Shown here piece by piece: positions 1-8,446 of a stretch of 64,000 nucleotides of DNA. Made by a program: the position numbers and the translations under genes. Position 1 is the stretch's first letter, and every line of letters begins with the position of its first letter. The stretch is from NCBI GenBank assembly GCA_016706255.1, contig JADJJZ010000006.1, positions 682,001 to 746,000 of the forward strand. Reading direction: 5' to 3'. Under the pieces are notes generated by a model, which saw only the letters and a list, made by a program, of their open reading frames with translations, did no database searches and was not told where the DNA came from. The stretch is from Bacteroidota bacterium (lineage in GTDB: Bacteria; Bacteroidota; Bacteroidia; Chitinophagales; BACL12).

Positions 1-2
1 GA

Positions 3-902
3 TTAAGCATTCTTGATTTGATTTTTAATTTTCCGGTAATTTTCGGTTAGTACCGCAAGAATAATCATAAAGAAAAATGCACCCATTGTTACACCAATTA
101 CAATTAGTGAACGCACCGGTTTATCTTTTCTGATTGCAGGATAAGCTGCTTCGGTAATATGAACGGTTGAAAAATCGGTATTTACTGAAGTTTGATTTTG
201 CTCTAATATTTTTTTATTATTATTTAAATCTTCAACTGCGGCAACCAATTTACCATCTAATACCATTAATACTTCCGGACTAACGCCTGTTTTTTTAATG
301 GCAGAAATACTATCGGTTAATTTTGTTACCAGTGCATCTTTTTCTGCTACCTGACTTTTAAATGTTTCTACTACGAGTTTTTTATCGCGCAGCAACATGT
401 CTTTATTATGGTTGTCGATAGTTTCAACTAAATGATTTGCCATTTCGCTGGCCAGGTCTTTATCCTGATCCCAAATAGAAATTTCAATTGCACCGTATTC
501 AGTTTCTATTGTGCTGTAATTACTTAAAAATTCCTTTTTGGTATTATAACGTGACATTTCTTTTGTGGAATCATAACCATAATGCTCCATTAAATGATAT
601 TTATTAATAATGTAGTCGATAATACCACTGGTATTGGCAATGGTTAAAATACGGTCAACATCGCTTGCACTACCAAAATATTCGATTTCAATTTCACCTG
701 ACGACTGGCTAAATAAAACCTGCCTGTCGGTCATAATTGGATTGGAAGGATAAAAATTAACGGTAGACTTATAATAATTCGGCATAAAGAACCAGGTAAA
801 AATACATGCAGCTATTGCTACAATTACGGTTACTACAATAAGGGGTTTACGCCATTTAGAAATAATTTGAATCAACCTGATTAGGTCGTTGGATTGTTCC
901 AT
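3..902 (-). CDS. Wzz-type polysaccharide chain-length/export membrane protein
   Basis: Encodes 299 residues with a membrane helix near residues 18-38, a long periplasmic segment with a charged helical, coiled-coil-prone stretch at about 165-235, and a second helix near 265-288 followed by a short basic tail. This two-helix layout is that of Wzz/polysaccharide co-polymerases, inner-membrane proteins that govern chain length or help export surface polysaccharide. No Walker-motif kinase domain is present, so it is not a full tyrosine autokinase. The ATG at 902 is preceded on the minus strand by TACCTTTG (920-927), a Bacteroidota -7-like box. The flippase gene lies 44 bp upstream on the same strand, which supports a surface-polysaccharide role. 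Confidence 0.75.
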   Translation of the reverse strand: MEQSNDLIRLIQIISKWRKPLIVVTVIVAIAACIFTWFFMPNYYKSTVNFYPSNPIMTDRQVLFSQSSGEIEIEYFGSASDVDRILTIANTSGIIDYIINKYHLMEHYGYDSTKEMSRYNTKKEFLSNYSTIETEYGAIEISIWDQDKDLASEMANHLVETIDNHNKDMLLRDKKLVVETFKSQVAEKDALVTKLTDSISAIKKTGVSPEVLMVLDGKLVAAVEDLNNNKKILEQNQTSVNTDFSTVHITEAAYPAIRKDKPVRSLIVIGVTMGAFFFMIILAVLTENYRKIKNQIKNA

Positions 903-945
903 GCTTGAAATTTAGAGTGCAAAGGTAGAAAAACTACATAATTGT

Positions 946-2409
946 TCACTTTTTAAGCAAAGCTTGTCTGAACCCTGCAATAAAAGGCCTTATTTCTCCA
1001 AAACGGATTACACCTGAAGGAAATACAGCAGTGATGCTGATTAATCCGCTTAAAACATATCGTATGATCCAGTTTACGGGTAAAAGCGACAGTAACAAAT
1101 TAACGCCTGTTACTACAATAATAAATAGCACTGCCTGAAAACCCTGTTTTAGTGTGCCCGGTAACGAAAATTGTTTTCCGGCCAGATAAACATGAGCAAT
1201 TAATACCAGCAACTGTGAAAAAACCGTAGCAACTGCGGAGCCAAGCGCTTTATATTCGGGTATTAGTATCAGGTTGAGGATAAGATTGAGCAGGAAACCG
1301 GCCAATGAAATTTTATTGAGCAAACGAATCCGCCCGCCGGCAGTGAGCAGGCTACCATAAATATAAGTGAGACTAATTCCGATGAAACTGACCATCAGCC
1401 AGCCTAGAATATCGGCTGAATAGGCGCCACCGGTGGCATAGAGCAGCTGCATAATCTCGTTGCGATAAAAAATTGTGGTAACACCTACACAAACGCTAAT
1501 CACCAACATGAGCTTGTAACCCAGTTCCAGCAAGGGTTGTATAGGTTCTTTGTTTGCAAATAAACGCGAAAACATGGGCATGAGCAGCCCGGCAAACAAA
1601 AATCCGATTATACTCAGAGCATCGAGCAATCTGAATGCTGATGCGTATATACCCGCTTCAAACGCGCCTTCATCTCCTAGCAGTCGTTCTAATAACACGC
1701 CATCGGTGCGATAATAGGCAGTCATTAAAAAACCTAATAACGCATAAGGATAACTCTGACGAAACACCGTGTACATAAGCGTTTTGTCAATTTTAAACCG
1801 GATTTGCATTTTTTGAGCACCTAAAATGGCAATGGCCACAAAAAGTGAGAGCGCGTAACCAATTATTTGTGCATACACAAACACTTCTGCAGAAATACTA
1901 AACGGCAGCAGGGTGGTCCATAAAATTATTCCGCAAATGAGTGAAGTGAGCAGTTTATCGAGCACAGACAAAACGGCATCGGTTTTAAATAGGTGCAGGG
2001 CATTGACATTGGAGCGCAAAAAGGCATAAAACGACATTAAAATCTGCATCAAAATCAATAACCACAATAGTTCCAGCTGTTCACCCGAAAAATGAATGCC
2101 AAAAGCCGTAATAAAAACCAAAATGGTGTAAACCACACTGAGCACTAATTTTAAGGCAAGGGTAGATACCAGCACACCACCTAATTTTTCGGGCTGACCG
2201 GCAATAATGCGATTATTGTAATTATTGATACCAAAATCGAGGATTACCTGAAATAAATAGGCAAAATTGAACAGGGCGAAGTAGGTACCATAGGCATCAG
2301 GGCCAATTACATTCTGAACGGAGCGGTCGATGCCAAGAATCCAGAATGGCTTCACCAGCAGGTTCAGCAGCAGTAAAAATCCGATATTGGTGATAAAATT
2401 TTTCCGCAT
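946..2409 (-). CDS. Polysaccharide flippase (Wzx/MOP superfamily)
   Basis: A 487-residue, very hydrophobic protein with about 12-14 predicted membrane helices spread over its whole length, opening MRKNFITNIGFLLLLNLLVK. This is the length and architecture of the polysaccharide-biosynthesis (RfbX/Wzx) branch of the MOP flippases, which move lipid-linked oligosaccharides across the inner membrane. It sits directly before the Wzz-like gene on the minus strand and divergently from a GT4 glycosyltransferase, so a glycan assembly context is clear. The 133-bp divergent gap holds a short direct repeat ending CAAACTTCTAC at about 2465 and 2494. The transported glycan cannot be told from sequence. Confidence 0.85.
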   Translation of the reverse strand: MRKNFITNIGFLLLLNLLVKPFWILGIDRSVQNVIGPDAYGTYFALFNFAYLFQVILDFGINNYNNRIIAGQPEKLGGVLVSTLALKLVLSVVYTILVFITAFGIHFSGEQLELLWLLILMQILMSFYAFLRSNVNALHLFKTDAVLSVLDKLLTSLICGIILWTTLLPFSISAEVFVYAQIIGYALSLFVAIAILGAQKMQIRFKIDKTLMYTVFRQSYPYALLGFLMTAYYRTDGVLLERLLGDEGAFEAGIYASAFRLLDALSIIGFLFAGLLMPMFSRLFANKEPIQPLLELGYKLMLVISVCVGVTTIFYRNEIMQLLYATGGAYSADILGWLMVSFIGISLTYIYGSLLTAGGRIRLLNKISLAGFLLNLILNLILIPEYKALGSAVATVFSQLLVLIAHVYLAGKQFSLPGTLKQGFQAVLFIIVVTGVNLLLSLLPVNWIIRYVLSGLISITAVFPSGVIRFGEIRPFIAGFRQALLKK

Positions 2410-2542
2410 TTTTTTGTTGGCGCGCTAAAAATAGTTATTATTGCTTCAAATTAGACGCTAGCGACAAACTTCTACCTAAAGATTTAGTGATACGGCAAAC
2501 TTCTACGCTTTTTCAGTTCATTATTAAAACAACCTGTATAAC

Positions 2543-3703
2543 ATGCTAATAGCTGTTAATACCCGTTTCCTTATTAAGGATAAACTGGAAGGCATTGGAT
2601 GGTTCACCTATGAAACCATGAAGCGCCTTACGCTCAATCATCCGGAGCATACTTTTCTGTTTTTGTTCGACAGAGAACCTGATCCCGATTTTATTTTTGG
2701 AAAAAATGTTAAACCACTCCGCGTTTGGCCACCTGCCCGACACCCGTATTTGTGGAAGTATTGGTTTGATAAAGCCTTGCCGCGTGTATTTAAAAAATAC
2801 AAACCTGATTTATTTATTTCTACCGACGGATTTTTATCGCTTAAAACCGATGTGCCAACGTTATTGGTAATTCACGATTTGGGATTTGAACATTATCCTA
2901 CCCATACACCTGAAGTAGTAAGTAATTATTACAGGAAGTACACACCATTGTATGCGCAAAAAGCCGATCGCATTGTAACGGTATCGGAATTTTCAAAAAA
3001 AGATATTGTAAAAAATTATCATATCAGTCCCGACAAAGTTGATGTTGCCTATAATGGTGCTAACGATAAATATGTGCCACTTTCGGAAACAGAACAACAA
3101 GCAGTGCGCAACAGAACCACCGGTGGTAAACCCTATTTTTTATATGTCGGCTCTGTACATCCACGAAAAAATGTAAAAAATTTATTGCTGGCGTACGATT
3201 TACTACGGAAAGAATATTTAACAGAAAATAAATTAGTGATTGCCGGTCGCATGGCATGGAAAACCGATGAAACAAAATTGGTTTACGACAGCATGCAGTT
3301 TAAAGACGATGTAATTTTTACCGGTCATTTACAATTAAGTGAACTCACACGACTTATGGCATCAGCGGATGCATTTGTATATCCATCATTATTTGAAGGC
3401 TTTGGCATTCCTGTTGTTGAGGCAAGATATTGTGGCGTGCCTGTAATTACATCCGACCGTTCCAGTTTACCTGAAGTAGGTGGCAGCGGCGCCTTGTATT
3501 TTAATCCGGAAGATATTACGAATATTAAAGATGTTATGAAACATTTTTTAATGGACAGAGAAAATATTCTGAATGCAGCACGCAAAGCAAAAAATGTAAA
3601 AGAGATTTTTAATTGGGATAAAACGGTAAATCGTATTGAAGATGCGATTAATTCTATCAATCATAATTTCAGTAAGCCCAGGCAATCGGCGGAGGTAGCT
3701 TGA
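2543..3703 (+). CDS. Family 4 glycosyltransferase
   Basis: Encodes 386 residues with a GT-B fold pattern. An N-terminal acceptor domain contains LLVIHDLGFEHYP, and a C-terminal nucleotide-sugar domain contains YVGSVHPRKN near residue 200 and the GT4 signature FEGFGIPVVEA at about 284-293, whose two Glu residues contact the sugar nucleotide. GT4 enzymes are retaining transferases acting at the cytoplasmic face of the membrane; donor and acceptor are not predictable here. The start ATG at 2543 gives MLIAVNTRFL, a typical family N terminus. It is divergent from the flippase, consistent with one surface-glycan locus. Confidence 0.88.
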   Translation: MLIAVNTRFLIKDKLEGIGWFTYETMKRLTLNHPEHTFLFLFDREPDPDFIFGKNVKPLRVWPPARHPYLWKYWFDKALPRVFKKYKPDLFISTDGFLSLKTDVPTLLVIHDLGFEHYPTHTPEVVSNYYRKYTPLYAQKADRIVTVSEFSKKDIVKNYHISPDKVDVAYNGANDKYVPLSETEQQAVRNRTTGGKPYFLYVGSVHPRKNVKNLLLAYDLLRKEYLTENKLVIAGRMAWKTDETKLVYDSMQFKDDVIFTGHLQLSELTRLMASADAFVYPSLFEGFGIPVVEARYCGVPVITSDRSSLPEVGGSGALYFNPEDITNIKDVMKHFLMDRENILNAARKAKNVKEIFNWDKTVNRIEDAINSINHNFSKPRQSAEVA

Positions 3704-3740
3704 TTTATTCTGAAAGCTGTAAATTCGTGGTAAAATTGTT

Positions 3741-5615
3741 TTGTATGATACGTTTTCTACGTTTTTGGCAATAGTATTTTCAGGCACCGCTATTTTCGCA
3801 CAGCAACCAATCAGCCGCTCACCACTGCAACAGTTTCCAGTTGCCGCACAAGTGGTAATGCGCGAAATACACGACGATTTTAATCCGCAATTACAACATC
3901 TTGAAATGCCCGCTCCCGGAAGCGAGAGTTATCGCAGGCATTTAATTGATTTAAAATCTGCATTGTACGATGGCAATAAATTTCAACCTACAGGATATAA
4001 AAATAATGCGACCGCTTCTTTATCTGCTCCGGAAGTGTTAGCCGGATTTGAAGGAAATATTATGGGTTCCAGTGTGCCAAATGATAACGATATGGCGATT
4101 TCAAATAATGGTGATATCATTTCTGTTATAAACTCGTCCATTTATTTTTACGATAATACCAATACCTTATTATTTTATACTTCATTAGCAGCATTTTCTG
4201 ATACGTTAGATATTCCGGATGCTAAGTTTGACCCAAAAGTTTTATACGACCCAAGAGCAGATAAATTTGTAATGTTGTTTTTGGCGGGATTTGACCCGGA
4301 GCATACCAATGTTATTATTGCATTTTCTCAAACTAGCGACCCGCTTGGCGCCTGGAATTTATATTCCATTCCGGGAAATCCGAAAAATAATAATTTATGG
4401 ACCGATTTTCCCATGTTTGCGTTAACGGAAAATGAATTGTTTTTAACAATCAACCTCATTATTCCCGATGAACCCTGGCAAACAGGATTTAGTGAAACAT
4501 TAATCTGGCAAATGAGTTTAGATAAAGGATATAATGCTGAACCATTGGATGCTGTTTTTTATGATAGTATTTTTTTCGACAGCAAACCCATTCGCAATTT
4601 AAATCCGGTGCGTGGTGGTTCAAATACTTATGGTCCGGATATGTATTTTTTATCGAACAGAAATTTTTCTGAATCAAACGACACCATTTTTATTGTGCAT
4701 GTAACCGGATTATTAGACGACCCGGGAACAACTGTTGACATAGATTATTCGCTATCAAATATGAATTATGGTGTTCCACCTCAGGCAAGACAATACACCA
4801 CAAATATTTTTGATACCAACGATGGGCGTATTTTAGGAAGTTATTATGAAAACGGACAAATACAATTTGTATCAAATACATTGGACCCTGCAACAGGATT
4901 TTGTGGAATTTATCATGGTATAATTTCTGATTTGGATGGGGCTAAAACAATTGAAGCAAATATTATTGGTGATGATACATTGGATTTAGGTTATCCGAAT
5001 ATTTCCTATACCGGAAAATTTGTTGGTGATGACCAGTCAATAATTACATTCGACCATACTGCACCAACAGTATATGCCGGCATGAGTGCTGTATTTTATA
5101 ATTGGGGAGATTACAGTGAGTTGGTAAATTTAAAAACCGGTGATACGTATGTAAATATTTTATCAGGTGGCTATGAACGTTGGGGCGATTATACCGGCTC
5201 ACAAAGAAAATATAATGAGCCGGGTGTTGTTTGGGTAAGTGGAAATTTTGGAAAATTAATTGATGTATTTCCATTTGTGCAACACAATAATGCAACATGG
5301 ATTGCTTCGTTAAAAAGTACAGTAGAGCCAAATGTAAGTGTTAATGCACCTGAAACAGTTGCAACGCCGGTTGTTTTTCCAAATCCGAGTGCCAATATAT
5401 TTAATACTAAATTTAATTTAACTGAATCAGGAACAGTGATATTTTATTTGTACGATATTAATGGCAATCTGGTAAAAGAACTATTGCGCAATAAAGCTGA
5501 AACCGGAGAAAATATATTTACTTTTTCAACCAACCCGTTAGCAGCAGGTACTTATGTGCTTAAAATTGTGCTGAATAATAAAGTGTTTAACACACAGCCT
5601 GTTGTAGTGCAATAA
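3741..5615 (+). CDS. Secreted T9SS type A sorting-domain protein, beta-rich, function unknown
   Basis: About 624 residues. The C-terminal part from residue about 543 (VVFPNPSANIF ... GTYVLKI) is a classical type A T9SS sorting domain, so the protein is exported by T9SS and probably surface-attached. The body, rich in Asp, Asn and aromatic residues, looks like a beta-propeller or similar fold, but I cannot assign a family. The only in-frame start is a weak TTG at 3741, giving a poor signal peptide. An ATG at 3745 in the neighbouring frame would give MIRFLRF followed, after one extra T in the run at 3762-3766, by LAIVFSGTAIFAQ: an ideal signal peptide. A missing base is therefore likely. Confidence 0.75.
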   Translation: MYDTFSTFLAIVFSGTAIFAQQPISRSPLQQFPVAAQVVMREIHDDFNPQLQHLEMPAPGSESYRRHLIDLKSALYDGNKFQPTGYKNNATASLSAPEVLAGFEGNIMGSSVPNDNDMAISNNGDIISVINSSIYFYDNTNTLLFYTSLAAFSDTLDIPDAKFDPKVLYDPRADKFVMLFLAGFDPEHTNVIIAFSQTSDPLGAWNLYSIPGNPKNNNLWTDFPMFALTENELFLTINLIIPDEPWQTGFSETLIWQMSLDKGYNAEPLDAVFYDSIFFDSKPIRNLNPVRGGSNTYGPDMYFLSNRNFSESNDTIFIVHVTGLLDDPGTTVDIDYSLSNMNYGVPPQARQYTTNIFDTNDGRILGSYYENGQIQFVSNTLDPATGFCGIYHGIISDLDGAKTIEANIIGDDTLDLGYPNISYTGKFVGDDQSIITFDHTAPTVYAGMSAVFYNWGDYSELVNLKTGDTYVNILSGGYERWGDYTGSQRKYNEPGVVWVSGNFGKLIDVFPFVQHNNATWIASLKSTVEPNVSVNAPETVATPVVFPNPSANIFNTKFNLTESGTVIFYLYDINGNLVKELLRNKAETGENIFTFSTNPLAAGTYVLKIVLNNKVFNTQPVVVQ

Positions 5616-5705
5616 TTTATTTACTGCCACATCCATGCTTCAGCACTGTGTGTTGAATTTTAGTTGACGCCAAAAACACTTACCTTCGCGTTTTATTTTT
5701 GCATA

Positions 5706-7115
5706 ATGGGAAGAGGTAAATTACGTATTCGTGAGCAGGTTACTATCGACACAATTGCCGACGGCGGCGTTGGTATGGGCAGGGTAGAAGGTAAAGTGAT
5801 TTTTGTGGAGCAGGTAATTCCCGGCGATGTTGTAGATGTGCAGCAAACAAAAAAATACAAAGATTATGAAATGGGTTATGTTACCCGTTTTCATCAATAT
5901 TCTCCTTTACGAATAACACCTTTTTGCGACCACTTTCAGGTTTGTGGTGGATGTACATGGCAAAATGTATCGTATGAAACACAATTGTCGTTTAAACAAC
6001 AATTGGTTGAAGATGCATTTAGAAGAATAGGAAAATTTACACAATTGCCTGCAATAGAAAAAATTACAGGCTCGCCGTTTGATAAATATTATCGTAATAA
6101 ATTAGAATTTACGTTTACAAATAGTGGTTATATTAATGACCCTGATTTTAAAAAAGAAAATCACGCAGATAAAAAACCGGCATTAGGATTTCATGTGCGC
6201 AAACAATTTGCAAATGTGTTTGATATTAAACACTGCTATTTGCAACCAGCTTTGTCGAATGAAATACGGTTGGCATTGAAGTCGTACGGGTTAATGCATG
6301 ATTTACCTTTTTTTGATTTGCGTGCCAAAACAGGATTTTTGCGTAATGTAATTATACGTAATACTTCCACCGGAAATATCATGGTCATAATTGTGGTGGC
6401 AGAAAATAAACCGGAATGGATATTGCCGCTTATGAATCATTTACATGAAACATTCCCTGAAATTTCATCATTATATTATTGCATTAACGAAAAAAATAAT
6501 GACACCATTTTTGATCAGGATGTGATTTTATTTTCGGGCGAAAAATATATGATTGAACAAATTGATGAGGTTAAATATCATCTCGGACCAAAATCTTTTT
6601 TCCAGACGAATTTTGAACAGGCAAAACACCTATATCATAAAACCCTTGAACTGGCTGATTTACAGCCCGATGATGTAGTTTATGATTTTTATACCGGTTT
6701 AGGAAGTATTGCACTACTCGCAGCAAAATATTGTAAAAAAGTTGTTGGGGTGGAATTAATTGAGCCGGCTATTGAAGATGCAAAAATGAATGCGACTTTT
6801 AACGGAATAACAAATTGTACGTTTATTGCAGGTGATATGGCAAAAATATTTACACCTGAATTTATTACAACACATGGTAAAGCAGATGTAGTAATTACTG
6901 ATCCGCCACGAGCAGGCATGCATAAAGATGTATGTTTAAATTTACTGGAACTGGCTCCACGTAAAATTGTATATGTAAGTTGTAATCCGGTTACACAAGC
7001 GCGTGATATTCAGATATTATCTGAAAAATATGATGTCACTTTATTACAACCTGTTGATATGTTTCCGCAAACTTATCACGTAGAAAATATAGCACTACTC
7101 ATAAAAAAATCCTGA
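5706..7115 (+). CDS. rlmD: 23S rRNA (uracil-1939-C5)-methyltransferase RlmD-type
   Basis: About 469 residues. It has an N-terminal TRAM RNA-binding domain (residues about 1-60), a [4Fe-4S] cysteine cluster (C73, C79 and C82 in CDHFQVCGGC, with a fourth Cys near 177), a Rossmann methyltransferase domain with the SAM loop DFYTGLGSIALL, and the catalytic motif SCNP near 425. This is the TrmA/RlmD family, which methylates uracil C5 using SAM. I chose ATG 5706 (MGRGKLRI) over the in-frame TTG at 5664, because the TRAM domain begins there. TATTTTTG at 5694-5701 resembles a -7 box only four bases before the ATG, so the transcript may be nearly leaderless. Confidence 0.9.
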   Translation: MGRGKLRIREQVTIDTIADGGVGMGRVEGKVIFVEQVIPGDVVDVQQTKKYKDYEMGYVTRFHQYSPLRITPFCDHFQVCGGCTWQNVSYETQLSFKQQLVEDAFRRIGKFTQLPAIEKITGSPFDKYYRNKLEFTFTNSGYINDPDFKKENHADKKPALGFHVRKQFANVFDIKHCYLQPALSNEIRLALKSYGLMHDLPFFDLRAKTGFLRNVIIRNTSTGNIMVIIVVAENKPEWILPLMNHLHETFPEISSLYYCINEKNNDTIFDQDVILFSGEKYMIEQIDEVKYHLGPKSFFQTNFEQAKHLYHKTLELADLQPDDVVYDFYTGLGSIALLAAKYCKKVVGVELIEPAIEDAKMNATFNGITNCTFIAGDMAKIFTPEFITTHGKADVVITDPPRAGMHKDVCLNLLELAPRKIVYVSCNPVTQARDIQILSEKYDVTLLQPVDMFPQTYHVENIALLIKKS

Positions 7116-7133
7116 CCATTATAGCCAGGATTT
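7101..7133 (-). terminator. Rho-independent terminator on the minus strand
   Basis: Perfect 8-bp arms AAATCCTG (7107-7114) and CAGGATTT (7126-7133). Read on the minus strand the stem is followed by a run of T. It lies just downstream of the cyanophycinase-like gene and overlaps the last codons of the convergent rlmD-type gene. Confidence 0.7.
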
Positions 7134-7157
7134 CCGTTCAAAGTTAAGACTAAAAGA

Positions 7158-8201
7158 TTATTCAACAGCTTCGTGGAATACGCCTGCTTCTACCCAAAAA
7201 TGCCAGTATGTTCCACCGCTTCCACTTGCCCATGTTGTTAAATTAAATGTATTGGTTCCGGCTGCAGTTGCAGGTACTTTATAAACGCGTAATGCTGCAT
7301 CACTTCGGTCCCATGTTAAAGGACTGCCTGCAACTATTGTTTCCGGATTACCACCCAATTTTTTCAAAAAATAAGCATTGTTTAATCCGTAAACATGACC
7401 GATACCGGCTTCATCAATACAAACTGCAGTTTCTTCTTCAACACCAATTCCTCTTGCATCAATGCCATTATCCTGAATTAAACGTGCCATAAATGTAACA
7501 TGGCGACCTTTGCGGTCAGGATTATTATAATGCGAATCAGTAATAGTATTTATTAAAATCGGAATATCGAGAAAATTATTAAACTGCACACTCACTTTGC
7601 TGCCATAAGGATTAGAAAGTGCTTCAGATGATGTTACCGTTCCTTTTTTTGCATCAAAATAACCATCACCTAAAATGGCTAAGCCGGCGCTGGTTCCACC
7701 AACAGGAACATGTTTTACGTTTACTAAATAGTTTACTGCATCTTCTACTTTTGAATCTTTCCAGTAGTTAGCATAATCCCATTGATCGCCACCGGCAATA
7801 AATAAAGCTTCTGCATTAATTATGGTATTGTATGCATTAATATCGTCAGCATCTTTTTTACCTTTTATTACCAGTGTTTCAATTGAATTTACACCACCAA
7901 GGTCTGTATAAACATATGGATTATAACCATCTGCGCCTGTTGCTCTGATAACAACAAAATCGCCACCACCACTTCTCGCAATCATCCATTGAAACGCAGC
8001 ATCTACATCGGTGCTGCCACCCATTAGTACAAATCCTGCCTGGGTTGTAGTTGTTACATCTGCAGCATCACCGGTTAAATAACGGGTTACTTTCATATTT
8101 GCATCAGAAATGCCGGTTTGTTCGTCGATCACCTGCAGCTCAGTCTTGGAGCATGCTGAAAGCAATGTAACAGCAATTAAAATTGATAGTGTTGTTCTCA
8201 T
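7158..8201 (-). CDS. Cyanophycinase-like peptidase S51 lipoprotein
   Basis: A 347-residue protein from ATG 8201: a lipoprotein signal peptide MRTTLSILIAVTLLSACSK with the acylated Cys in LSAC, then a peptidase S51 domain. The nucleophile elbow GGTSAGLAI places the catalytic Ser at about residue 171, as in cyanophycinase and dipeptidase E, and FIAGGDQWDY resembles the family GGDQ segment. S51 cyanophycinases cleave multi-L-arginyl-poly-L-aspartate to beta-Asp-Arg dipeptides; secreted homologues occur in bacteria that use cyanophycin from others. An upstream TTG start (8222) would add seven residues before the signal peptide and is rejected. TAATTTTG on the minus strand (8250-8257) is a -7-like box. 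Confidence 0.85.
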   Translation of the reverse strand: MRTTLSILIAVTLLSACSKTELQVIDEQTGISDANMKVTRYLTGDAADVTTTTQAGFVLMGGSTDVDAAFQWMIARSGGGDFVVIRATGADGYNPYVYTDLGGVNSIETLVIKGKKDADDINAYNTIINAEALFIAGGDQWDYANYWKDSKVEDAVNYLVNVKHVPVGGTSAGLAILGDGYFDAKKGTVTSSEALSNPYGSKVSVQFNNFLDIPILINTITDSHYNNPDRKGRHVTFMARLIQDNGIDARGIGVEEETAVCIDEAGIGHVYGLNNAYFLKKLGGNPETIVAGSPLTWDRSDAALRVYKVPATAAGTNTFNLTTWASGSGGTYWHFWVEAGVFHEAVE

Positions 8202-8446
8202 AATAAAAGTTTTAGTGTGCAATTAGGTAATTGAATTAAAGTCGCTATTCAAAATTACCAATTTACCTTTCTTGGAGGCTTCAATTCAGAAAAAAATACA
8301 TTACTGTTTAAGGCAAATTGTGACATGAATGAAAACCATGTATATACAGGTTTTTAGGTGCCGGAAGCAGCAAAACCATGATTTTCTTGTAAAATTTACA
8401 CTGATTTGTGTTCAACTACCACGTTGATTATGAGGTAATTGTGCGA

